From contig JACQFZ010000035.1 in assembly GCA_016199745.1 (NCBI GenBank), positions 20,528 to 84,527 on the forward strand: 64,000 nt of DNA, read 5' to 3'. Source of the DNA: Gammaproteobacteria bacterium. Lineage in GTDB: Bacteria; Pseudomonadota; Gammaproteobacteria; Acidiferrobacterales; Sulfurifustaceae. Made by a program: the position numbers and the translations under genes. Below the pieces are notes generated by a model. That model did no database searches. It saw only the letters and a program-made list of their open reading frames with translations, and had not been told where the DNA came from. The number at the start of each line of letters is the position of its first letter. The stretch's first letter is position 1. This document shows positions 1 to 8,838 of this stretch, piece after piece.

Positions 1-1690
1 GCGAGTCGGGCTTCACCGCGAGCTTGCGCACGAGCGATTGCGGAGGCAACGCCGGAAGACTCACACCGTCGCGGTCGCGCACGCGAAAATACACGAGCCG
101 GCCGCGCAGATGCGTGCGATCCACCCAGGCGGCGACATCGGCATAATGCTGATCGGGCACCAGTAGAGAAAGGCCGAAGCCACGCAACAACCGTTCGGCG
201 GCACCTTCCCAATCTTTCTCTTCCGACCTGACCTGCAGCAATTCACCGGCGAACGGCAGATCGTCGGCGGCGACGGACAATGCGTCGCAAAGACTCTGGC
301 GAATGGCGATCGCGTCCGACGGAAGATTGGAACGGCGTTCGCGTAACGAGGCGATTTCTTGCGCGATATCGTCATGCTCGCGCCGCCACTGACGGAACTC
401 GACCTCGGCCTCGGTGTGCGCGTTTTGCGCTTGCAGCTGCTGATCCTGCATCGCCTCGTGCTCGAATTGCAATTGGCGCACATTAGCCATGAAGCTTTCG
501 GCGTCCAATGCCGCCGGCAACCCCAATGCCGCCGCCAACGCATTGTATTTCTCAGCCCGCTCCAAACGTCTGACCTTCTCCTCCTGCAGACGCAGAATAT
601 CGGTCTTGATCCGCTCGATACGATCGCCGCCGTTTTCGGCCATGGCTTGTTTAACGTCATCGCGCTGTGCGTGCTGGTCACGGCGGCGTTCGCTGAGTAC
701 CGCGATACGCCCCGTGAGCCGTTCGATGTCGGCGTCCAAATTTTCCAGGCGCTTTTGTAGCAGCTCGCTCTTGAGCTTGGCGAACCACGGTTTGAGCGCG
801 TCGCGACAGTCACGCAAGCTTTCCATCTGCGCCAATAACTCGGTGTAACGTTCGCCGTCGGCCACCAGTGGCTCGAGCGCGGCGACTTGGCGCTTGGCCT
901 TGAGCACCGATTCGTGCGCACGGTTGAGATCGTTGAAGTGACTGACCAACGCCTCGATGCGCCCCTCCACCGGAAACGGTTCGAGCATGTGGTTGCGCAC
1001 GAACTCGGTCAGATTGCCGATCGATTTCATCGACACGGTTTGATTGAACAGATCCAACGCCTGCTCGTTGCCGATGCCGAAGCGCCGGCGGAACGCCGCG
1101 CCGTAGGCGGCGAAGCTGTCGTGAATCTCGACGCACGCCGTCCGCCGCAGCCGCTTCTTCAAGTCGCCGATATCGGTGCCGAAGCCGGCGAAATGCTCGG
1201 CGATCGTAAGCCAGACATCGGCCGTCACGTAGAACCGCTCTGGCTGACCTTCACCGTCGCGAATCCAGAACACCTGCGCCAAAGTGACGTGCTGCTCGAA
1301 ACCTTCGTTGCGGAAGTGGCCCAAGATAACCGAGTAGCTATTTTGATCGCGCAATGCCACGGGGCGGGCCGCCAGACTGTTGTCGGCACGCTCCGACTTG
1401 TAGTAGCCGAGCACGTAGGATTTGAGCGTGCGCTCTTTGCTGTCAGCGCCAGCGGCCTTGTTGTAGATGATCTTGTTCGCCGGCACCAGCAGCGACGTGA
1501 TGGCGTCAACCAGCGTCGACTTGCCCGAGCCGATGTCGCCGGTGAGTAGCGCGTTATCGCCCTGCGGTGACAGGCTCCAAACCTTGCCGTGAAACGTCCC
1601 CCAGTTGTAGACCTCGACACGATGCAGCCGGAAGCCGGCACGTTCATGAGCGACAGCAACGTTGTGCGCCTCGGGTGATATCACTTCCAT
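1..1690 (-). CDS. jetC: Wadjet JetC-like SMC-type ATPase (partial, 3' end outside window)
   Basis: This is the N-terminal ~563 residues of a large SMC/SbcC-like ATPase; the reading frame is open from an ATG at 1690 to the window edge. Residues ~45-60 hold a Walker A motif (GDIGSGKSTL) followed by YNKAAGADSKERTLKSYVLG, a stretch I associate with Wadjet JetC proteins. Further in, the frame is rich in Glu, Arg, Gln and Leu, as expected for coiled coil. In known type I Wadjet systems JetC is the ATPase of a condensin-like JetABC complex that recognises and reels in small circular plasmids, while JetD cuts them. The ATG overlaps the jetB stop by one base (TAATG), so the two are translationally coupled. 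JetD would be expected beyond position 1. Family call is strong; intactness of the C-terminal half cannot be judged. Confidence 0.85.
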   Translation of the reverse strand, partial: MEVISPEAHNVAVAHERAGFRLHRVEVYNWGTFHGKVWSLSPQGDNALLTGDIGSGKSTLVDAITSLLVPANKIIYNKAAGADSKERTLKSYVLGYYKSERADNSLAARPVALRDQNSYSVILGHFRNEGFEQHVTLAQVFWIRDGEGQPERFYVTADVWLTIAEHFAGFGTDIGDLKKRLRRTACVEIHDSFAAYGAAFRRRFGIGNEQALDLFNQTVSMKSIGNLTEFVRNHMLEPFPVEGRIEALVSHFNDLNRAHESVLKAKRQVAALEPLVADGERYTELLAQMESLRDCRDALKPWFAKLKSELLQKRLENLDADIERLTGRIAVLSERRRDQHAQRDDVKQAMAENGGDRIERIKTDILRLQEEKVRRLERAEKYNALAAALGLPAALDAESFMANVRQLQFEHEAMQDQQLQAQNAHTEAEVEFRQWRREHDDIAQEIASLRERRSNLPSDAIAIRQSLCDALSVAADDLPFAGELLQVRSEEKDWEGAAERLLRGFGLSLLVPDQHYADVAAWVDRTHLRGRLVYFRVRDRDGVSLPALPPQSLVRKLAVKPDS

Positions 1691-2286
1691 TATTTTTCGT
1701 TCGCCTCCGCAGCATGACGGCGGTAGCCGGCAAGCCGCTCGTTGTACTCGGTGAGCCACTGGGCATCGACAAATGTTTTGAGAATGCGCATCACCTCGAA
1801 CTGATTTTCCTGGCCGCGCAACCGGCGTAGAAAACCAAGTTCGATCAGCTTATTGATGTGGCTGTCGATGCGATCGAGCAACCTTGCTTCGTTGGATGTA
1901 TCGGGCAGGAACACCCGCACGATATCGACGATCTGGCCACGTTCGAGAATAAGGCGTGTATCGCCGGCGACGGCGTCGAACTCAACGAGCTTCTTGCGCA
2001 ACAGCGCCAGCAACAAACTCACCGGATAGCTCAAGGGTCGGCGCTGCACAAGACGCGGCAACGTCTCCTCTTCTTCCGTCTGTGGTCGCTGGCGCAAATA
2101 GGCGTAGCCCTCGGCTTCATCGAGCACGAGCTCGAGCCCCAGCACGGCAACGTAGTCGCGCACCCGCGCTTGCAACGCCATCAGGCCTTGCCACAACGTG
2201 GCGCTCGCGTCCTGGTAGAGCACGCCTTTGAACAGCATGATGAGTACTGGCGAAAGATTTTGTGTAATGGAATCGGTGTCGGTCAT
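1690..2286 (-). CDS. jetB: Wadjet JetB-like protein (DUF4194)
   Basis: A 198-residue protein of the DUF4194 family, the MukE-like kleisin-associated subunit of Wadjet. It has the expected size, a helical N-terminal half and a winged-helix-like C-terminal part (residues ~95-180, DTRLILERGQIVDIVRVF...ELGFLRRL). It lies between jetA and jetC in the canonical order A-B-C. Its stop codon overlaps the jetC start by one base. The 79 bp upstream gap to jetA holds a GC-rich hairpin repeat that lies between the jetA stop and the jetB ribosome site. Assignment rests on the neighbours as much as on the sequence, because the family is poorly conserved. Confidence 0.8.
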   Translation of the reverse strand: MTDTDSITQNLSPVLIMLFKGVLYQDASATLWQGLMALQARVRDYVAVLGLELVLDEAEGYAYLRQRPQTEEEETLPRLVQRRPLSYPVSLLLALLRKKLVEFDAVAGDTRLILERGQIVDIVRVFLPDTSNEARLLDRIDSHINKLIELGFLRRLRGQENQFEVMRILKTFVDAQWLTEYNERLAGYRRHAAEANEK

Positions 2287-2307
2287 GTGCTGCCTTCGTT
2301 TATGCCC

Positions 2308-2347
2308 CTCCCTTTGCCCTCTCCTCCTTTCGGGGGAGAGGGGAAGG
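2308..2347. repeat. GC-rich hairpin repeat between jetA and jetB
   Basis: CCCTCTCC...GGGGAGAGGGG forms a hairpin. The same CTCTCCC/GGGAGAG theme recurs as longer elements inside the NRPS gene at 23.5 and 24.2 kb, so this is probably a dispersed intergenic repeat family of this genome. It could affect the jetA-jetB message, but that is a guess. Confidence 0.5.
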
Positions 2348-2365
2348 TGGTGAGAATCTTCATTT

Positions 2366-3802
2366 TTACCGACTAAAAATTACCGTCGGCATGTGTGCCT
2401 CAAGCGTGCGCCCGCGATCGTCGGTCCACGTCACTGTCTGCATCCGTGTGTCGTCGATCATCGCCTTGCTGTCGTCCGCCGCAAGCGCTAAATAGCAAAC
2501 GAGCTCCGCAAGTCCGCGCTCCAACGGAAACTCGTCGAGCAAATGCGCGAGCGCCACCTGCTGGCGGGTCTGCAACATCCGGTGAATACGGCGGCTAAGT
2601 TCGGCCTTGTCGACATAGATCTGATCAAAGAGCGCATCAGCCTTGACCGGGTCACGGCCCTCCTCGACCACCTGCTGGAGAATGCAAGGTTTTCGCGGCG
2701 GCGCGAACAGCGGGCGATCCATGACCAACGTGACCACCGGCTGCGTATCGGCAAGCTCGGTGAAGTCGCCCTCCGGCATCGCCGCTTTCAGAGCCAATGC
2801 GTGATGCTCGATGTCGCGCAGGATCGTCATGATGCGCCGGTTTTCCAACCATGCTTGATCGTCGAGGTATTTGCGCAACTGCTCCGACAAGCGCGCGACC
2901 GTACGCTGTGCGGCGTCGCCCGCCTCCATCCAGTCATAATGGATACGCCGCAGGCGTTGATCAGGCGACAACTCCGCGACCGGCGCGAGCGACAAGATGC
3001 GCGCAAACAAATGGGACAGCTCTTCTTGCCGCACCGGCGACATCAGAAAATCCCAGAACGCGCGGAAGCTTCGGCCCTGGTCGGAATCGGCGATCACATC
3101 GTGGCTACCGAAAATGCTTTCGAGCAGTTCACCTTTACTGCCGTCCCACAAGGCGATGCGCTCACGGACAACGCGATCGAGATCGCGGAAGTTCTGCTCC
3201 ACCTGGCGAAAATCCACCAACAGTGCTCGCGCCGTTTGCTCTACTTGATAGAAACGTTCTTTGATTTGGGTGGTATCCATCAAGTCGATCTGGCCGGCAT
3301 GTAAGCGGGCAATTTCGGCGTCGATCTCAGCCTTGCGCTGTATCAACTCACTGATCCGGACCGCCGGATCGGTTTCGATTCCACGCGCCATCTGCTGCAA
3401 CAAATCAAAGACCGTCTTGAGGCGTGATTCGGTACCGATAAAGCGCTTGCGTTCCAGCCCTTGCAACCAGTCGATCGCCTTCTCCGCGGCGGGCGTAAGA
3501 TCGAAGTGCGGCTCGTCGCCGTCCGCCGGATAAAACTTGCGCAACCAGCCTTGGCCATCGTTGGACCAATCACTCAGGTAGGCACTTGCCTGCTTCGGAA
3601 ACGACCCCTCCTCAAGTCCGGACCGGATACTATATATATGATCATCAAGCCGCCGGCGAAGCTCCGACTCCGCCAACGTTCGCCGGTTGGGTTTGGTAAA
3701 CGCGTCGTACAGGAAAGCGATAATAAAGGGCGCGTGATCCGCGGCCAACAAGCGCCAGGCGGGATGATGTTGTCGAAGGGCGCGAAATTCGGAGTAATCC
3801 AT
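2366..3802 (-). CDS. jetA: Wadjet JetA-like protein (DUF3375)
   Basis: A 478-residue DUF3375 protein, the kleisin-like subunit (MukF analogue) of the Wadjet complex. The N-terminus (MDYSEFRALRQHHPAWRLL) and the following winged-helix region (residues ~10-110, FIIAFLYDAF...RRTLAESELRRRLDDHI) are typical. A long helical middle (~130-330) and a C-terminal winged-helix region follow. It is the first gene of the minus-strand jetA-jetB-jetC series. The gene is full length, with no frameshift seen. The DNA-binding and bridging role is known for the family; activity here is inferred. Confidence 0.85.
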   Translation of the reverse strand: MDYSEFRALRQHHPAWRLLAADHAPFIIAFLYDAFTKPNRRTLAESELRRRLDDHIYSIRSGLEEGSFPKQASAYLSDWSNDGQGWLRKFYPADGDEPHFDLTPAAEKAIDWLQGLERKRFIGTESRLKTVFDLLQQMARGIETDPAVRISELIQRKAEIDAEIARLHAGQIDLMDTTQIKERFYQVEQTARALLVDFRQVEQNFRDLDRVVRERIALWDGSKGELLESIFGSHDVIADSDQGRSFRAFWDFLMSPVRQEELSHLFARILSLAPVAELSPDQRLRRIHYDWMEAGDAAQRTVARLSEQLRKYLDDQAWLENRRIMTILRDIEHHALALKAAMPEGDFTELADTQPVVTLVMDRPLFAPPRKPCILQQVVEEGRDPVKADALFDQIYVDKAELSRRIHRMLQTRQQVALAHLLDEFPLERGLAELVCYLALAADDSKAMIDDTRMQTVTWTDDRGRTLEAHMPTVIFSR

Positions 3803-3919
3803 GATTCATCGCTTAAGACGCAACAGCGTCGGGTAAAAACAAAAGTCCGTTGTATCGGGGAACCTTGAGCCTCTAATCCGGCGTGCCACCTTATCTTGGG
3901 ATGCAGACACCCGGCAACG

Positions 3920-5560
3920 CTACTCCAGCAAGCCCAGCTTCACCAGCCGAGAGCGAATTGAGCCTGGCTGGCGTCCGAGGGCATGGGCAGTCGCTTCCGT
4001 TTTTTCGCCGGCCTTGAAGCGGCGCGTTACGGCGACGTCGTCGTCTTCGCTCCAAGGGCGGTACGCGTTTGGATACTGTTGGCGGATGGCATCAACAGAA
4101 TAGACTTTTATAGAAGAATCGACTGGCGCCCCGGCATCGCCGATAACCTTCGCTTTCGCCACGCCGTTTTCTTGCGGCTCCTTGCCGCCGCACGCGATGA
4201 TAAATTTTGCCTGCATCTTCTCAAACAACGCACGATCGCTGAGCGAAGCGCGCGCCACATCGGACTGGCGACGAAATTTCGCATCGCACTCGGCCATGTC
4301 GGGATGAACAGCAAGCGCTCGCTCATTAAGGCCGGCAAGCGTGAGACCACTCAAGGTGCGCACCCGCGACAACGCTACATATCCCTGGCCGTACTCGAAC
4401 GCGCCGGCGAGGTCGATGTGCGCCGCATCGAGCGACATGCCCTGGCTCTTATGGACGGTTATCGCCCACGCCAATCGCAGCGGAATCTGCACGAGACGCC
4501 CGAGCACGGCACCGTTTCCCTCGATCGCCCACTCCATCGGCTCGGCGATAATTCGGCGACCGTCGCGCACTTCCACGATCGGCCAGCGTTCGCCATCGTC
4601 GGCAAAGCCGACGACCGTACCGGTCGTGCCGTTCACGAATCCTGCCGTGAAGTTATTCTTGGTGAACATCACGCGCGCGCCTTCTTTCAACGTCAGCGTT
4701 TCCGGCGACAGGCATCCGCGAACGAGTTGTGTCGTGAGCGCGTCGGGCCCGATCCGCTGCATCACGAACTCGCGCGTTTGCCCCGGGAGTTTTTGCAACG
4801 CCACCGCGTTCACGCGATCGACGTCGATGTTGTGCGAGTAAAGTTGTGTGACGTTCTTAGCGCCGGCATTCGCTTCATCTTGCGCCGGCGCCATCGAGCA
4901 ACGACGCGACCACAGCAATGCACGATGATCTGCACTCACCGACCCGCGCCGTATCGCCGAAAGAATATCCAGAAACGCCGCGTCTTCCTGCCGATGCTGT
5001 TCGCTGAGGTAGCAGACTGTCGGCTTCAGTGCATACCAAGAGGAAGAGAGATAAGCGAATCGCCCGCGCTCATCGTCTTGCGGCAGGAGCGAAAGCATTG
5101 ACGTATCCGGCGCCTCCCGCCGCACGACCGGAGGCAACTGAAAGAAGTCGCCCACAAGAACCACTTGCATGCCACCGAACGGTTGTTGACGTTCGCGCAA
5201 CGCCCGACAGGTCACATCCACTGCGGCCAACGTTGCCGCGGATAGCATGGAGATCTCGTCGATGATCAGAACGCGGGCGGCACGCACGCATCGCGCGGCA
5301 CGCCGGTTCTGACGCAGCCGGTCAAAATCGTCTTTCGTAAGCTCGGTTTTAATGCCGATACCGCTCCACGAGTGGATCGTGTAGCCACCGATATGCGTCG
5401 CCGCGATGCCGGTCGACGCCGTGATAGCGGGATCGATGCCGCGTTCGCGGAGCCAATGGACGTAGCGGTTCACCGTATGCGTCTTACCACTTCCCGGCTC
5501 ACCGGTGAGAAACACGTTGCTGCCCGTTTTCAGAATGTCGAGCGCTTCGTCCTGAGTCAT
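3920..5560 (-). CDS. Pif1-like superfamily 1 DNA helicase
   Basis: A 546-residue SF1B helicase of the Pif1/RecD-like group. Visible motifs in order are Walker A at residues ~19-26 (GEPGSGKT), ASTGIAA (motif Ia), Walker B LIIDEISML (~97-105), VLVGDFFQLPPV (motif III), LSEQHRQ (motif IV) and, near 360-400, TVHKSQGMSLD and YVALSRVRT (motifs V-VI). The C-terminal ~60 residues (YRPWSEDDDVAVTRRFKAG...) look like a small helix-turn-helix-like domain that may bind DNA. It lies upstream of jetA on the same strand with a ~117 bp gap. Pif1-like helicases unwind 5'-3' and clear structured DNA. Whether it works with Wadjet or is only a neighbour is unknown. Confidence 0.85.
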   Translation of the reverse strand: MTQDEALDILKTGSNVFLTGEPGSGKTHTVNRYVHWLRERGIDPAITASTGIAATHIGGYTIHSWSGIGIKTELTKDDFDRLRQNRRAARCVRAARVLIIDEISMLSAATLAAVDVTCRALRERQQPFGGMQVVLVGDFFQLPPVVRREAPDTSMLSLLPQDDERGRFAYLSSSWYALKPTVCYLSEQHRQEDAAFLDILSAIRRGSVSADHRALLWSRRCSMAPAQDEANAGAKNVTQLYSHNIDVDRVNAVALQKLPGQTREFVMQRIGPDALTTQLVRGCLSPETLTLKEGARVMFTKNNFTAGFVNGTTGTVVGFADDGERWPIVEVRDGRRIIAEPMEWAIEGNGAVLGRLVQIPLRLAWAITVHKSQGMSLDAAHIDLAGAFEYGQGYVALSRVRTLSGLTLAGLNERALAVHPDMAECDAKFRRQSDVARASLSDRALFEKMQAKFIIACGGKEPQENGVAKAKVIGDAGAPVDSSIKVYSVDAIRQQYPNAYRPWSEDDDVAVTRRFKAGEKTEATAHALGRQPGSIRSRLVKLGLLE

Positions 5561-5632
5561 CAGAATTCTCTCTCGTTATTTTGACTGAGCATCGGCGGGT
5601 GGGCACCTTGGGAGGCGCGCCGGCTCCCTCGT

Positions 5633-6880
5633 CTATCGACGCCGCTTCCGCTGCCGGCGGCTCATCGGTGGCGGCCATTGCATCGGCCCCTCGTCGAGCA
5701 ACGCGCTCAGCGCCAACAAGTCGTCGAACCCGTTACTGTCGTCCAGATCCGGTAGCGCATCGAGCAGGGTCCGCCGCCGGCGCGGATCGTCGAGCGCCTC
5801 AAGATCGATCTCAATTTGTTGGCGCAACGCCTGCGTCTCGGCGATTCTTGCGCTCAAGGCGTCGTCCATATGGCGCGTGGTCACACCGCGCATCGGCAGA
5901 TCGAGCTCGAACCGAAAGGGGGCGATACGTTCCTCTACCTGCGCTTCCAGTGTTCGCAGTTGCTGGCGCAGCACGTCGTTGTAGTGCCGCAGACGCTCTT
6001 CCGGTGCGTTCGCCAGATGGTCGGCATCGATTTGTTCGATTTCGATCTGCAAGGCGAGCAGTTCCAGCAGGTCGCTGCGTTCGTACGCCTGGTTAACGCG
6101 CTGCATCAATCGCGTCTTGCGACTACGCTCGGCGTCGTCGGTCTCGCGATCGGGATGCAGGGCGCTGGCGAGCTTGCGAAAGATTTCGCGCACCGACCGG
6201 CCTGCCTCACGCTCGGCCTGCGCCTTGCATTCGGCGGCGCGCTCCGCCTGCGTCGGGCGTCCGCGGCGCCGGGCAGCGCGTTTGGCCGCGCGCGCTTCGC
6301 GTTGGCGCGCTTGCGTCTCCGCCTGCTCGGCCAATTTCGCGTCGGCGTGCCGTAACAGCTCATCGAGATCGCGCGCCTGATGTCCTTCGACGACCTCGCC
6401 AAGCAAGCTCTCGGCCAGCTCCATCTCGTCGCGGCGCAACGCCTCGCGGGAAACCTCGCTGTACTTGTCGTGTAGCGCCTCGAGCTCGGAATCGGGACCG
6501 TCCCCCAGGAGATTATCGATGATACTCAAGACATGCGAACGTAACCGGGAGCGGTGCCGGCGGCTCAAGCGCTCGCCTTTGCTCTGCCGAGCGAGCAATG
6601 CATCCAGTCGCCGCACGAGCCGCCGTTGCGCGTCGCGCACCTCGCGCTCGGCCGGCACCAGCTCGAGCGCCACGCGCTGCTGCAACCGTACCGTGTACGC
6701 TTCCCAAACCGCGAGCGCGTCGCGTTGGCGACGGATTTTGTCGGTCAATTGATTGAAGGTTCGCTGCGCCGCGCTGTGCGGCGCCGGACCCTTCGCAACG
6801 GTCACGAGCGCGGCGCTGGTGACGGGATCCGAATCGCCGAATAATGACGCCTGGCGGGGTGGTTTCGTGCGGTTGTTCAT
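5633..6880 (-). CDS. J-domain-like coiled-coil protein of unknown function
   Basis: A 415-residue, highly charged protein starting MNNRTKPPRQASLFG. An Ala/Arg/Glu-rich helical stretch (residues ~190-235) precedes a J-domain-like segment at ~240-285 (VREIFRKLASALHPDRE, then KTRLMQRVNQAYERSDLLEL), which contains the HPD tripeptide that stimulates Hsp70 ATPase. The rest is predicted to be mostly helical. The frame stays open for a further 333 bp upstream, but those codons read into the IS66-adjacent junk, so the ATG at 6880 is the better start. It is probably in the same transcription unit as the Pif1-like gene. I do not recognise the full-length family. Confidence 0.7.
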   Translation of the reverse strand: MNNRTKPPRQASLFGDSDPVTSAALVTVAKGPAPHSAAQRTFNQLTDKIRRQRDALAVWEAYTVRLQQRVALELVPAEREVRDAQRRLVRRLDALLARQSKGERLSRRHRSRLRSHVLSIIDNLLGDGPDSELEALHDKYSEVSREALRRDEMELAESLLGEVVEGHQARDLDELLRHADAKLAEQAETQARQREARAAKRAARRRGRPTQAERAAECKAQAEREAGRSVREIFRKLASALHPDRETDDAERSRKTRLMQRVNQAYERSDLLELLALQIEIEQIDADHLANAPEERLRHYNDVLRQQLRTLEAQVEERIAPFRFELDLPMRGVTTRHMDDALSARIAETQALRQQIEIDLEALDDPRRRRTLLDALPDLDDSNGFDDLLALSALLDEGPMQWPPPMSRRQRKRRR

Positions 6881-7160
6881 GTCAGTGAATGATACAGGAC
6901 GAGAGCAACGTGGGCGTACTCGCGCTCGATTTCCCAGCCGTTTGTACCGGTAATTACTACATTGAGCCGCTACAATAGGACAATCAGCTTGCACAATGAG
7001 TGGTAATTGAATATCGCCGGATAGTACTGGGTAAAGCGGCACAACACTATTTCCGTCGCGGCTAGCTCGGCGGCCAGCGCAAGCGACGAGCAGAAAAAAT
7101 ACCCTTGCAGAGGCTCGTCGTAGTCGGTCGGCGTACCGCGCAAGGCATGCCGCGTCGCGC
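6881..7160. other. Gene-free junction between J-domain gene and IS66 remnant
   Basis: No recognisable coding region. A minus-strand frame (about 7150 down to 6970) has protein-like composition but matches nothing I know. This is probably leftover DNA of a gene removed when the left part of the IS66 element was lost. Confidence 0.4.
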
Positions 7161-8241
7161 ATCGTTAGCAGCCGCGCTGACGTCAGTTTTGTGGCCGGAT
7201 TGCTTGTCGACAAGTTTGCCTATCACCTGCCGCTATATCGCCAGCATCAACGCTTGACCGATAGCGGCGTCACGGTCAGTCGGCCGTGGCTGACGCAGAT
7301 CGCGCAACAGGGTATCGGCTTACTGGAACCGATTTACGAGGCGCAGTTCGCCTCGATCCGCGACAGTCGCGTCAAAGCGATGGATGAGACACCGATCAAG
7401 GCCGGTCGCGTTGGCAACGGCAAGATGAAGACCGGCTATTTCTGGCCCGTGTACGGTGAGCAGGATGAAGTGTGCTTTCCTTACTTTCCCTCGCGCGCGG
7501 CACACCATGTGCGCGACGCCTTGGGCCTGACGCCCACCGAACAGGCCGTGCTGCTCACCGACGGCTATGCCGCCTACGCGAACTACGCGAAGAAAACCGG
7601 CGTGACGCACGCGCAATGTTGGGCACACACCCGGCGCGGCTTCTTTGACGCCCAAGCGGTCGATCCGGAGGGCGCCGGCGACGCACTCACGCACATTCAA
7701 GCGCTGTATGCGATCGAGGAAGAGATTCGCGAACGCAAACTCGTGAAAGAAAACAAACGATGGCATCGCCTCACGCATGCCAAACCCCGCGTCGAGCGCT
7801 TCTTCGACTGGGTGGATCGACAATTTGAGCGACAGGGGTTATTGCCGAGTAACCCCTTCGTGCAGGCGCTCGCCTATGCGCGCGAACGCCGCGCTGGGCT
7901 TGCAGTGTTCCTCACCGATCCCGACGTGCCCATCGACACCAATCACCTGGAGCGGGCGCTACGTGCTATTCCGATGGGTCGAAAAAACTGGAACTTCTGC
8001 TGGACCGAACTCGGCGCGCAGCAGGTGGGCATCGTGCAAAGTCTCATCATTACCTGCCGACTGCACCGCATCGATCCGTATACCTACTTCGTCGATGTGC
8101 TCCAACGCGTTGGCCAACATCCCGCCGCCCGTGTCGCCGAGCTCACGCCGCGCCGGTGGAAACAACACGTCGCTGCCCATCCGCTGCGCTCGGATCTGTA
8201 TCGAACTTCGTAGGCAAGAACGTCGGGTAGTTACCGCTTAC
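7160..8241 (+). mobile_element. IS66-family element, left end deleted
   Basis: The element keeps the C-terminal two thirds of the transposase gene and its right terminus. The last ~25 bases after the transposase stop (CGTCGGGTAGTTACCGCTTAC, ending at 8241) match the form of an IS66 terminal repeat (GTAAGCGG... read from the outside). No tnpA or tnpB accessory gene and no left repeat are visible upstream, so the element cannot move by itself. Its right end cuts a fatty-acyl-AMP ligase gene. Confidence 0.75.
7191..8213 (+). pseudogene. IS66 transposase (TnpC), N-terminally truncated
   Basis: 340 residues matching the central and C-terminal part of IS66 TnpC. LLVDKFAYHLPLYRQHQRL begins the catalytic region. 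The DDE residues are visible as VKAMDETP (D), LLTDGYAAY (D) and NHLERALRAIPMGRKNW (E), and the C-terminus is RSDLYRTS. Full-length TnpC is roughly 500 residues, so ~170 N-terminal residues, including the leucine-zipper and zinc-finger parts, are missing. The GTG at 7191 is only the first in-frame start. The homology begins a few codons upstream, and I treat the gene as inactive. Confidence 0.85.
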
Positions 8242-8458
8242 GGCCGGACGGCAACAACAACACGACAGGCTGACCGCCAAGACCATCGGCCTGCAACCGC
8301 GCCGCCAATGCCAGCGCGCGTTGATCGAGCTCTTTGTAGGTAAGTCGAACGGTCTCCGTTTCACCGTCGGCAAGGAATATCAATGCAGGACGTTCGGCGT
8401 GGCCGATCGTTTGAGAGCGAATAACATGCACCAGAGAACTGCACTCGCTCTTGCTCAT
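8242..8458 (-). pseudogene. Fatty-acyl-AMP ligase (FAAL/acyl-CoA synthetase), N-terminal fragment
   Basis: The first ~70 codons of an AMP-forming acyl ligase survive: MSKSECSSLVHVIRSQ..., then LTYKELDQRALALAARL and PVVLLLPSG, the usual start of FAAL and related adenylating enzymes. The frame then runs straight into the IS66 terminal repeat at 8241, where homology ends. Such ligases activate the fatty-acid starter for lipopeptide PKS/NRPS lines. Its position next to the PKS/NRPS operon, divergently oriented, suggests it once supplied the starter acyl group. That link is inference. The rest of the gene is absent from the window. Confidence 0.7.
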
Positions 8459-8690
8459 TAGTTAGCCCGCTATCGCAAGTTTCTGAGGCGACAGATCGTC
8501 CGTGCTGTCTTACATTCCCATCCCGCGATGCATTCGCGTCGGCAACACATCATCGGCGCACACTACCAAACCGTAGTAACCGGATTTTGCCGCTACAAAT
8601 TTTTTATCACTTGAAATACGACTAACCATCGACGCGAGGTCAGAGTAGCGTCCTTAGGAGAGATAAGTTCAATATAATTTTGATATGTCT

Positions 8691-8714
8691 CTATCTCACT
8701 GCTGTCCGGACGTT
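8691..8714 (+). repeat. IS4 left terminal inverted repeat
   Basis: Pairs with 9968-9990; the core GTCCGGACGTT is identical in both ends, and the outer part is imperfect. Confidence 0.75.
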
Positions 8715-8838
8715 GAACGTCCCAAACACGATAATCGATTGATCTGAAATAGAGAACTCATGATTTTTCTTGGTCTCGATTTGAAACGCGTGGCATCGAT
8801 TTGCGACCCTGCGAGGCATTCATTCGCCGGAGGCATCG

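Noticed and set aside
61..1659. Arg-rich minus-strand open frames of 286, 108 and 144 codons at the left edge
   Set aside because: They are out of frame with the clear JetC reading frame, which carries the Walker A motif and stays open through 1-1690.
2543..3304. Plus-strand 253-codon frame opposite jetA
   Set aside because: It mirrors the antisense of a well-supported DUF3375 gene and has no recognisable domain.
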